A DNA stretch of 64,000 nucleotides from Brachionus manjavacas (Eukaryota > Rotifera > Eurotatoria > Ploima > Brachionidae). Of the stretch, positions 48,201-57,283 are shown one piece after another. The translations under genes were made by a program, and so were the position numbers. Location of the stretch: contig JAHQIY010000003.1 of NCBI GenBank assembly GCA_019054805.1, positions 9,362,001 through 9,426,000 on the forward strand. Direction: 5' to 3'. How positions within the stretch are numbered: position 1 is the first letter of the stretch; the number at the start of each line of letters is the position of its first letter. Under the pieces are notes generated by a model. It was not told the DNA's origin, made no database searches, and saw only the letters and a list, made by a program, of their open reading frames with translations.

Positions 48201-49846
48201 CAAAAATATTCATTTAGAAAATTTAAAAAGAACCTTACTTTTTTATTCGAATTGATTTATACTGAAGTTTTGTTCTTTTTTTTAAGAGCACCTTAAAGAA
48301 CCAACAAGTTCATTGTCTATGGGTCCCCAAAATACCTTATATCGCAAAAATTTTTTCATTAAAATTTGATAATAATTCAACAAAAAGCAAAATTCAAAAT
48401 TGTTAAAATATTTACACAATTAAATTTATTTACCATATTAACTTGTTCAAAAAAGGAGCCTAATAAACCGAAACACAATTTTGGTTCATTTTTGTTCAAA
48501 ACAAACACCATCTCGCCCATGTTAAAACATTCTTAATTTATAGCGCATAAAATCAAGTGTATTGAGTTTAATGCGGCTTTAAAGGGCATTGTGAAATTTC
48601 CCAAAAATACAAAAATAAAATTCTTTTTCATTAATTTAAATTGACAAAATTGAGCTTTTTAAAATTTGATGATGAAACAACATGAAACAAAATATGTTTC
48701 ACTAAACTCGACAAAAAAAGATTAATCTTTGCTAACAGGAAAATATTAATGAAAATAAAAAATATTAATATTTTGGAATGTATTTAATTCTTGTCTCTAT
48801 GATCTGTTCAAATTCGAATTTTTTTGCATTTGTAAATTTATTTTATTTAAATGTTAAAATTCTGTCATTGTTACAATTGTAGGAATTTTATTTTTCATTT
48901 TTAAGTAAACATACAATTTGATTAAAAACAATCAATTTATTGGGAAATATTTATTTTTTCATTTTTTCTTAAATTTTTTTTTTAAATTGGACTGTTAAAT
49001 GAAACATTGTTTGTTTCACCTTTTAAAAATTACAAAAAAATCTTAAGTTCAAAAGCCACATTTTTATTAAGAATTTAAAATTTAGTTTTGGGATTTTTGT
49101 ATGAAAATTCACAATTCCGCTTTAAAGCTTAATTAAATCTAAAATTGAAAATTTTTTATTTTTGGAAAAAAACTTAAGCTCTAAAGTCGCAATACACTTG
49201 ATTTTATTCGCTAAAAATTAAGAATGTTTTAACATGGGCGAGATGGTGTTTTTTTTAAAAGAACCAAAATTTCGGTTTCACCTCTTTTTAATAAATTTAT
49301 AAGTTTTTAAAATTTTATATCTTTCGAATTACAGAAACATAGACATTTTAAATCATGGTCAAAAAATTTTAAAATTTGATTCTATTTCTTATTTTAAGAA
49401 AAATTTTCTCAGATTTTTTTAGTTCTGAAAATAAATTTTTTTAATAAGAATGATAGCTTTAGTCCTTGATTTAGGTGATCAGTTTCACATGTAAATCGTC
49501 AGTGTGTCCAAGTTTAAATCTCAAGGCAGAGACATTTCCGGATCATCTGAACCTTTTAATCTTTTAAATGCTTAAGGCAAAGGCAGCATTTTGTGTTTTG
49601 TGGCATTTTTCTAAGATTTAATAAAATTACTTAAAAAGAATTGAACCACGATCCTTCCAAAAAAAGGTAACTAATTTGAAGCAGAAAAGAATGGAAAGAA
49701 TCTTGACAGAGTGAAAATTTTTCTGTTAATAGACACACCTATTTAAAACATTTCACTCACCTGCCATACATTCCGTCGGTGAATTTACATTTTCTCACAT
49801 GAAATTGCTTTCGATGCTTGGTCGAATCGACATTTCTTCTCTTCAT
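39240..49846 (-). CDS. MACO1: Macoilin (MACO1/TMEM57)
   Basis: Conserved ER/nuclear-envelope membrane protein with a C-terminal coiled coil; in C. elegans it controls neuronal activity. Exons, 5' to 3': 49846-49761, 46094-45950, 45893-44698, 40260-39647, 39592-39240. Borders are AG/GT and phases close on 798 codons (797 residues; human 664). Exon 1 encodes MKRRNVDS, like the vertebrate MKRRNADCS start. Exons 2-3 give the membrane part (YLKFLLLWALIMIADYVLEF, FLWPFWLLLRS, STYVWVQYVWHTDKGICL, DLCRPFAAHCIGYP). A long Asn/Ser/Thr-rich insert (about residues 230-440) follows, then the coiled coil (about 477-680) with RFKMNLFSALGEAKRKIE, and a divergent tail. Introns 1 (3.7 kb) and 3 (4.4 kb) are loaded with transposons; introns 2 and 4 are about 55 bp. 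Confidence 0.94.
40430..41575 (+). mobile_element. Degenerate RTE-type LINE in macoilin intron 3
   Basis: Antisense to macoilin. Translated blocks: DVKSFRAANTHSDHYLEGAC (end of the endonuclease/linker), AIKALKNRKKPGIDGVTAEM and LFNKIWLHEII (reverse transcriptase), then NPTGLEINVAKTKVMCINTK-like and a ML.. block near 41400-41470. The order and motifs are those of RTE/BovB-like elements. Many frameshifts and internal deletions, including loss of the RT catalytic core. Inactive. Confidence 0.7.
41810..43075. mobile_element. Possible DNA transposon remnant with TGACAAAT subterminal repeats, split by a LINE
   Basis: On the left (41810-41885) the motif TGACAAAT/TGACTAAT recurs three to four times in one orientation. 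On the right (42940-43075) its reverse (TTTGTCA, TATCAGTCA, TTTGTCAGT) recurs six times. Candidate outer ends AGTTTTTCCTAAAAGGC and, reversed, AGTTTTAGGAAGGCC are similar. LINE family A copy 2 is inserted between. Assignment is inference. Confidence 0.4.
41885..42612 (+). mobile_element. 5'-truncated LINE, family A copy 2
   Basis: A 124-residue open frame with LVGSILDYSFPCLNSFSKNN, KKLQAIQNTAVRSILRLKYD, LSERYVGTG and EYPTPLCNCYLTISSFF. It ends in TCTGAAGGAGCTTTAGCTC and an AAATAAATAA tail. Very similar to the copy at 14.15 kb. Truncated before the RT catalytic domain. Confidence 0.75.
43195..43472 (-). mobile_element. LINE family A copy 3, 3' fragment
   Basis: Reverse complement contains SRYLEYPTPLCNCYLIISSF and CTGAAGGAGCTTTAGCTCGG, the same C-terminus and 3' end as copies 1 and 2. 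It lies in inverse orientation to copy 2, about 0.6 kb away. It retains only about the last 280 bp. Confidence 0.7.
43560..44426 (+). mobile_element. 5'-truncated CR1/Jockey-like LINE with (TAC)n tail
   Basis: An uninterrupted frame from 43581 encodes the post-RT region: WTQDWLLLFNTSKCVVMNYG, ERDIGVIFNTNLKWKNQV, RSLYLTFVRPLLEFAVPVWS, LERIQRRATKFV, NIWNSLPNQLVEAPNVNSFK. The 3' UTR has inverted motifs (GTGTGCCTTATCAGCACAC) and ends in (TAC)8-9 at 44401-44426. The intact frame implies fairly recent insertion. The frame continues through the TAC tract (poly-Tyr) to 44579. Antisense to macoilin. Confidence 0.8.
46865..46930 (-). mobile_element. LINE 3' tail
   Basis: Reverse complement reads TTTGTCCACGGGACTTAAAC followed by an AAATAAATAA tail. 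A similar 3' end (AGTCCATGGGACGTAATATT, AAATAAATAA) occurs on the plus strand near 59841-59885. No coding part remains. Confidence 0.4.
47235..47390 (+). mobile_element. Short retroelement with (TAC)n tail nested in the hAT element
   Basis: A GC-richer block (GGCAAGTGGCTACCACACAG, TCGCGTTATGCATCATTCTG, AATCGCGACTTGTAGCC) ends in about four TAC units near 47376-47388. It breaks the hAT interior just downstream of the zinc-finger stop codon. The hairpin-plus-trinucleotide tail resembles the LINE 3' ends at 44.4 and 26.85 kb. Likely a LINE or SINE 3' fragment. Confidence 0.45.
47418..47627 (-). CDS. C2H2 zinc-finger fragment carried by the hAT element
   Basis: An open minus-strand frame of about 69 residues. 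A lysine-rich helix (TEKEKAVFYKEM, PRESSKEAKLAAKKAL) precedes one zinc finger, ACRICGEFMKNEKGIKLHMS then KKH, with C-x2-C-x12-H-x4-H spacing and a stop at 47418. The first Met is near 47576; an AG acceptor-like site lies just upstream of 47627. It is probably an exon of a captured host gene, or the DNA-binding end of the element's own lost transposase gene. The frame is intact, unlike most TE fragments here. Confidence 0.5.
   Translation of the reverse strand, partial: KTKIITTEKEKAVFYKEMALAPRESSKEAKLAAKKALSKHSNPVACRICGEFMKNEKGIKLHMSKKHKE
47889..48321. mobile_element. Foldback element built of GGTTCTTTTT/AAAAAGAACC arrays
   Basis: Termini CATAGACAATGA (47889) and its reverse TTCATTGTCTATG (ending 48321) enclose two opposed arrays. 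About six GGTTCTTTTT-like 10-mers (47925-48025) are followed, after a GC-rich 50-bp centre (GGCGGATTGCGGGGAAGGTG), by about eight AAAAAGAACC-like 10-mers (48075-48245). The whole would fold on itself. No coding capacity. Confidence 0.7.
48465..49290. mobile_element. Foldback-like element with HNRNPK-intron repeat in its centre
   Basis: The left arm (about 48465-48590) includes CACCATCTCGCCCATGTTAA and AAAATCAAGTGTATTG. Both return in reverse order and orientation in the right arm (about 49120-49290). Between the arms, 48750-49085 is the dispersed repeat also found at 24895-25165. The arm core is shared with the foldback at 52.7-53.25 kb. Confidence 0.6.
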
Positions 49847-50678
49847 TATTGTTTCATTAAAACTTCTTTGCTTCGAGAAACGGGAAAGAAAATTTTGAGA
49901 ATTTTTGTTGTTGCTGAAAATATTATTTTCTAAAAAAATATTCTATCTATTTGTTAAGCATAAATTGAATAACTTTAAAACGGTATGGAAAAAAGGGAGA
50001 AAAAAAGTAACTTCAAAATTGAATACATCATCAAGATTGGTGTCGAGGAAGAAAAAACACACACGCATACATTAAAGAACATAAATGCAAATCGTCTTCA
50101 TAATATTGAAATAATACGAAAATTTCAAAGAGAACAGAGTACATAATTTGCACTATTTCGATGTTGAGTTCTTTTTTATCGAAATTCTTAGCTGACTTGA
50201 GTTTGGGGCAAATAATTTATGTAGAGTGATTAATTTATTCGTAAATTTTGAAATAACCAAACCGTTAATTAATTTATGAAAAAACTCAATTCATATTGAA
50301 CCAAATTGAAGCCTTTTTTTGTAAATTTGGCCCGATAATTTCAATTTTTATGATAATAATAAATTATCATTATAAAACAAAATTTGACTGACAACAAAAA
50401 AATACCCTTTTTAAATTTGCTAAAGGACTCCAAATCTAAATGACCATATTGTTCCATGAAACAAGTACCATCCAAAGTTTGTATGACTCTCAAATAAAAT
50501 TGCATCGCAGAAAAATATTTTCATCATAATTTTATTGTTTTTTCTAAGTAGAGTTTTTTTTAAATAAAGCAGTCATATCAATTTGCGGGCGTTAAAAAAG
50601 TCATGATATATATTAACTTTTTTATGTTAAATAATTAATTTAAGGTGAATGAACTAAATTTTAAAAAAACTAAAAGAC
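49847..50678. other. Upstream region of macoilin
   Basis: Contains the 5' UTR and presumed promoter of the minus-strand gene. Sequence between 49850 and 50250 is of higher complexity than the flanks. No upstream coding exon is needed, because an in-frame stop precedes the ATG. Nothing else is recognised. Confidence 0.35.
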
Positions 50679-51230
50679 TTAACACTAGAGGATCCAATTT
50701 AGACCAGAGAAGTCTAAAAAAATCTTTTATTAAAATTTTTAAAAATTTTATTCAATTATTAAAATAAAATTAATAATTAATTTAAAAAATTTAAAAAATT
50801 GTTGAATCTTAAGAAAATGTTCAACATAGAAAAAATATTAGAGCCGAGGTTTTTTGTTAATCATTAAGATCCCGGAAGTCTTTAAAACTTTTATTTATTT
50901 TTGATTAAAGCAAATAGTTAATTTGGATACTTTTATCTTTTTTTCTACAATTCTTTGTCATTATAAAAACAATTAACTGAATCAAATATTCTAAAAATTA
51001 GTTAACATTTCGTAATGTTTGAAAAGCCTAAAAAACTTTCTAGGTTTCTAAGTAAATATTTTTTTTTAATGTTTTCTAGTTATTAACTTAATTAAATCTT
51101 ATTAAAAATTTATATTACTTTTTGATTTTTAATTATGTAAAAAATTCTATTTTTTTTGCTGGATTTTTATTTAATTTAACTTTTAATTGTGAAAAAAAGC
51201 CTAAAAAATTTTTAGGTCTTCTAGTGTTAA
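50679..51230. mobile_element. piggyBac-like MITE with TTAA target sites
   Basis: The element spans 50683-51226, flanked on both sides by TTAA (50679-50682, 51227-51230). Ends are CACTAGAGGATC and, reversed, CACTAGAAGACC. Related motifs (AGGTTTCTAAG, AAGCCTAAAAAACTTTCTAGG) recur inside. TTAA plus a CACTAGA-type end fits the piggyBac superfamily. No transposase is encoded. Confidence 0.75.
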
Positions 51231-52722
51231 ATAGTCTATTGACCACATTTTTTGTCAACGCGTCAAAAATCCTATTTTAATTATGCTTTAAATTTAAACA
51301 ATTAAAAAAAACATTTATTTTATCTAATGGCTAGTTTCCATGTGATTTAAAGACTAAAAAAAAAAAAAGTGAATTTTGTTTTGTTGTTGTTCCAAAGAAG
51401 TTTATGATTTTTAAAATTGCCTAGATTCTGTGATAATGTAACTTCAAATGTCATCAAAAGAGAAAACATCAATCAATTAATTTATTTATTTTTAATAAAT
51501 AAAAAAATAAAAGAAATCTTTAATTAGACAATTACTATTTTAACTTACTCGGCTGTTAATTTTTTTTTAAATTTCATATTAATAGATAAAGTCAATTTTA
51601 AATTTTTTCAATCATTTTAATAAAACGAAGTGCTCAATTGTTAGCTAAAGTAGAAAAAATGGCTTATTTTTAATGCTATCTATTTTTTTCTAATGATATC
51701 AAAAAAAATTATTGATATCTAATTTATTTTTTTTAACTTCTAAAAATAGATAAATAATTCTTAAAATAAATTTAAATTCTTTTCAAATGACAAGTTGTGA
51801 TTTCTAAATATCATTTTTTTGAATGAAAAGCAACTAAAACAGCTCAAATGATGCCGAAACATTTTCAAGAATAAAACAGGAAAATCGAAAAAGAAACCAG
51901 AAAGAAAAGAGCAAACTTAACAATAATTTTATTCTTTAAAATTGACTGCCTAAAGTAACTTGAATGTATTTGTGAGGTAAAAGTGCTTCCAAGTCAATTT
52001 TCTAGTAAGTATTCCTTAATTTATAAAGAGTTACAAGAATTAGCATGGTTCTTATATCAAAAACTTTTCAGCATGTCTTTGCATCCAAATTGGATATGAA
52101 ACTAATAAAAGAAAGTATCGTAGAAAAGATTAAAAATATTAAAAAGGACTAATCAACAACTTGGGCGAAGATTTAACACATTAAAACAAAACTAAGTAAA
52201 ACATAAAATTTTTGTTGAAGATATTTTTTTTGAGGCACATTTATGTTTGGAAATATCAGGTTTCGTAAATTTTGGCACAAAAAGCACAACAAAATGGAAA
52301 AAATTAAACTATTTTCTTTTCTAAAAACACGAAATTAATTCTCGCAAATTACCCTGTAAATTGTATCAGCTATTATATATAACTATATAACTTAAATTCG
52401 GCCTCTAAAATTCACATTCATTTTTTTATTTATTTATTAAAAATAGGCCTAAAATCTATATTTATATATATGCAAAGAATTATAGAAAAATACAAGATTA
52501 AAATTAAAATTATAAAAAAAAATTAAAAAAATTCTGAATAAAAAATTTGAGTGGGACATTTTTAAGTCAGAACATTTTGATATTTAAAATCTAAATTTTA
52601 GAGTATTTGCTTGAGCTGGATTTAGATGATATAATTTACAGAATCAATTTTGAGTTTTTAATCTAATTTAGTTTATTTCTTCTAATATTCACAGTGCCGA
52701 GTATCATCGATTAAAAAAACAT
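51231..52722. other. AT-rich stretch
   Basis: No genes are seen. A possible LINE tail on the minus strand (reverse TTTTAGGCCTATTTTTAATA then AAATAAATAA) lies near 52425-52465. The rest is low-complexity sequence. Confidence 0.35.
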
Positions 52723-53246
52723 TTACCGTATTCCCTCGTTCGATATTGCAGCCTCACAACCTGAAATACATCTTTGGCGCAGGCAATAAACACCATCTCG
52801 CCCATGCTAAAACATTCTTAACTTACACCGAATGCGTCAAGTTGTGTTTCGAGTCTTGGCCCACGTTGAAAGTAAAGATTTTTAAATTTAGTTCGGAATT
52901 TAAGCTTGAGATTTTTCCAAAAAATAAAAAATAAAATAATCATTTTTCTAACTTTTCTTTGTATTCAATTTACAGTGCTGGGTCAAATGTAAAATTCAAA
53001 AAAATAATTTTTATTTTTTTAAATTTAAAAATTAAAAATCTAAATTTAAAAATTTAAAAATTAAAAATCTAAATTTAAAAATTTAAAAATCCTTACTTTC
53101 AACGTGGGCCAAGACTCGAAACACAACTTTGACGCATGCGGTGTAAGTTAAGAATGTTTTAGCATGGGCGAGATGGTGTTTATTGCCTGCGCCAAAGATG
53201 TATTTCAGGTTGTGAGGCTGCAATATCGAACGAGGGAATACGGTAA
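52723..53246. mobile_element. Foldback/MITE with ~165-bp inverted arms
   Basis: The left arm 52723-52890 and right arm 53080-53246 are reverse complements with only a few differences, starting TTACCGTATTCCCTCG. Both contain CTGAAATACATCTTTGGCGC and CACCATCTCGCCCATGCTAA. The centre is a short AT-rich tandem repeat (AAATTTAAAAATTAAAAATCT). Reading frames on the two strands mirror each other, so they are not genes. GC content is far above the surroundings. Confidence 0.85.
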
Positions 53247-56246
53247 TTATCAGATTGAATGCAACTTTTGTGCTTAAAAACACTTTTTTGTTAAAAATTG
53301 ATACTTGTTAAGTATTATTTGATATCAAAGAAAAAAGATTACAATTAAAAGATTACAGCTGTACTTAATCGTGAAATTTTATCATTTTTTGTTGCATTCT
53401 TAACGAGACCCAGATATACTTCGTACATCTTTGACAAACAATACATTAATAAAGACAATAAATAGTCAAAAAATTTTAATAAATTGTTATTTTTTTGTAT
53501 CGAACAAAAAATAAATTATATTACTTATTATTAAAAATAAAGTTCGGGTTTGCAGTTTGGAATGGATCTTAGTCCTTCCTTTCAGCCAAATGTTTTTAGT
53601 TCATACTTAAAAAAAATTAAATAAATACAATAAAAGAATTAAAAATGTAAGACTATAAAAAATGATTTAAGTTAGAATAGAGTTTTTTTTTATGAGACAG
53701 AAAATAGTGATTGAGAGATTTCTAAAGAATAAATTGGATATTAACTTTATACCTGGTTTTAATAAAGTAAGAAATCTTTCTACCAAAAAATGAAAGAATT
53801 CAATGCGAAGATAAAGGGGAACAAAATCAACGAAGCTTAGACTTCACTCGTTGTTCACATGTGAAAAAGCACAAAAATAAAAAATTTTACATTAAATTTT
53901 TTTACTCTTTCTTTAATTTTGTAATTTTTTTGATGGAATTATGGAAATCTGATTTAATATCTTCAGATTATTGAAATTTTTTTTTAAAAGTCTTAAGTTA
54001 AATTTTTTAAACAAATAATGATTTGGGATTAATTTAAATTTAAAAGGTTAAATGTGATAGCGTGATTATTCTTTATTAAAAATTGAAAATATACTATCAA
54101 TAATTTTAATGCTTCCTTTTGATTGCCTTCATCTATCTAATTAAGAAGCAAAAGGTAAATCGAATATATTTCGTGATAAAGTTTTTATCTAATTAAATTA
54201 TAAATTTGTTTTAAAATTCAGTAATTATTAGATCAATTTTTTAAAAAACATCTAGATATATTAAACGAAGCTAATTTATTATACTTCTTCTATTTCTAAA
54301 AATCCCAATTTGATGGCTGGCCCAAAAAGAATCTTTTTTTTAAAGTTTAAATAATTAAAATCGAATCTTTAGGGCTCTGAAAAATTATTAACAGAAAATT
54401 AAGAAATTTAGAAATTTTTGTTTGAGGTCTTAGTCTTAAAAACAAAATGAAAGGCCTCAAAAATTATCATTTAAAGAATTGTGAATTAAATTCTCTTAAA
54501 TTGTCATTTTTTTTAAATATTTTTTAGCGAGAAATATTTATAGTTATTTTGCAATAAGCATAAAAAATTAGACTAATTTATATTAATTTAAAAAGCATTT
54601 AACCTTAAATAATAAAAATTTTTTCCATTAGCTAAAGATTTCTAAGCCTAAAAATAAAACTCCATTATAATCTCCTTACAAACAATTACTAAATTAATTT
54701 AAAATTGTTTATAGCGAAATCAAACAGGTTGTTTATTGATTCAGAAAGATTGACTATTATATTAAATTACTCGAAAATCAAGCTGTCTGGTTTTTCTATT
54801 GTTACTATTCAATTTTAGTCAAAATTAAAAAAAAATAATTTTCTGCTTAATATTTCTAATACCATAATCAAAATTTTATTATTAATTCTCAAAATAAAAT
54901 AACCATGATTCTAAATTTCGATTGAAACAACCAATGCACAGGTTATTTTTAACTCTGATTTAGAAAAAAAGACGGATGCAAAATTATACAATATTAATTA
55001 AAACTAATTTTGAATTTTAATAAATATCAAATTATACTCGTTGCATAAATTAATGTTTAGATGAATCGATATTTTTAAATCCAAGTCAAACTTTTACTTT
55101 CATCTTTAGTTTTTAATTATTATTGAGTGATTGTTTTTTTTTATTTAGAGTGTCCCCAGGGCAATTTTTGGGATGAATTTAATTAAATGTTATTTTTTAA
55201 GACAACAGATGAGTTTTTTTAGTCACTAAGTTAATAAACTTTTAAAGTATAGTTAAAAAATAAACTTAATAAAAACTATTTTTAAAGAATTATCTAGACA
55301 ATAAATTTTTATTTATAATAAAAACTGAAGTTATCGATTGCAAAATTCAAACTAAATCTTTTATTTAATTTAAAGTATTTAAAAACTTTTATTCTGATCG
55401 AATACAAGTTTACTTTTTAATCCCTAGCCAAAAAATCTAAAGTTTTACTATTTTTTGAATCTTTAAATGTAAAAAAATTTCATGGAAAAGTATTGACAGA
55501 AAATTGCAGAAAAATAAAGATGAAAATTTATCGATTTATTATTATAATTTTATATCTTGAATTACATCGTATATTTATGATTTAATTAATTTTAATGATA
55601 CTTTATACAAGATATTGTTGATTGCTTCTTCAAACATTAAAATAATTAGGATTATTCTTTAGAGCGTTTTTTTCTAAATTATTTATGAATTTGAAGTATT
55701 CTCTTTGTGGATTATCAATATTTAAATATACATTTTGAAGTCTGCTAATAGATTAGTGTTTTCTATAGCCTCGAATGCATATTTAATCAAGTTAAAAATT
55801 TATACAGCATTAAGAAAACCCTCAATAAATTTATTTAATATTTTTTCATTTAGAATGTAAAAGGAAAAGAAGATAAAAGTATCAGGATATTATTTTTTGA
55901 TTTCAATTATTTTATAACTTAAATTTTAAATAATTTTTTTTAATTCTTTTTAAAAATATAAAAAATGAATTATTGCCAAAAAGAATTTGACCTTTTAATT
56001 CTTTTTAGAATTAAAACGACGTGTTTATTCTTTTAAAAATATTTGCATATGAAAATTATCAATTTAAAAGCCATTAAAAAACTCATGTTTTACCAAATAT
56101 TTTCATTTTGATAACAAATCTTGATAAAATAATTTTTATTATTATCAACAGCCATTTAAAACTGATTTTTTTAATTTTGATTATTTTTATCTACTCGAAA
56201 TTTAATATTTTTTAGAAATTTATAATTAATATTGCCTAAAAAAATA
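53247..56246. other. Intergenic AT-rich region between the foldback and CLN6
   Basis: Three kilobases of A/T-rich sequence without credible frames, RNA genes or identifiable repeats. The last few hundred bases should hold the CLN6 promoter. Confidence 0.4.
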
Positions 56247-57283
56247 ATGGTCAAAAAAAATAATTTAGAAAAACAAATTGTCAAAAATGATCAAAATAAT
56301 TTTCAATGGCTTATTTGGACACTTTTTGCGTTGGAAAACTGGATTCTTGATTTTGGCCGGCCTATAGCAATGGTTAAATACTTAAAAAAAATAAATTCAA
56401 TATCTTAACAAATTCAACAGTTAGTTTCACCACAAGAATGGTTTCCGCTTAGCATGCCAAGCATTGGAGACTATTTTCACATGGCCTACAATGTGATCAC
56501 ACCGTTTTGTCTTTATAATGTAAGAAATCTTAATTCTGTTAAATTGATTAAATTGATTTTTAAAGTTGATGAATAAAGCATCGAAAAAGTCAAACCAAAT
56601 GTTGGTAAATTTGTGTATCATTTTTTTCATTATGGGTGCAAGTATTCATTTGGTCGGTGATTCAATTAACCATCGTCTATCACTAATAGGCTATCAACTT
56701 CATTTATCGGTTGAAGATAACCCAATAATGAAAAAATTAGAGCCTAAAGCGCTCGTTAAGTCCTTTGAGCTGCTCTATTTCTATGACGAAGTTCTTGGTC
56801 ATTACATGTGGTACATTCCTTTTTTCCTATGTATCAACATTTATTTTACCAACTGCTTTTGTAACCAAAATCAATCTGGTCCAGAATTTTCACTGATTCA
56901 GCAAATTCTTAAAAATATTCTATTAATTTTCAGTTCAGTTTATTATTGGTAACAAAAAAATAGAAAAAGATTAATTAATAACATTTATTCATATTTTTCT
57001 AAGGTATTTGGTGACTGAAGGGCAAATAACACCTTTGTTTATATCAAGTCTGGCTTTTATGCACTTGGTCTTGCTCTACAACGTGATCGTTAAGCGAAAA
57101 ATGGATCAGAATGGAAGATTTTTGTTTAACATGTTTCAATTAGCATTTGTTTTGGTTGCCTTGTGGAGTTACTGGTTATGGGATGATACACAATTAAGAA
57201 TCAAATATCCTGGTCTTATTTATGTCCCTGAGCCGTGGTCGGTATATTCGTTACACTTCAGAGAACATTTTAACTTGTTTTAG
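56247..57283 (+). CDS. CLN6: CLN6 transmembrane ER protein
   Basis: ER membrane protein which, with CLN8, forms the EGRESS complex that moves lysosomal enzymes out of the ER; human mutations cause a neuronal ceroid lipofuscinosis. Four exons: 56247-56372, 56421-56519, 56566-56948, 57004-57283, split by introns of 48, 46 and 55 bp. AG/GT borders and phases give 295 residues (human 311). Conserved blocks run in order through the protein: [104 protein letters not shown]. Several hydrophobic segments fit the expected multi-pass topology. It is complete and intact, with no oddities beyond a shorter, lysine-rich N-terminus. Confidence 0.95.

Noticed and set aside
52746-53283. Two similar 62-66 residue open frames on opposite strands
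   Set aside because: They are mirror images created by the inverted arms of a foldback element, not independent genes.
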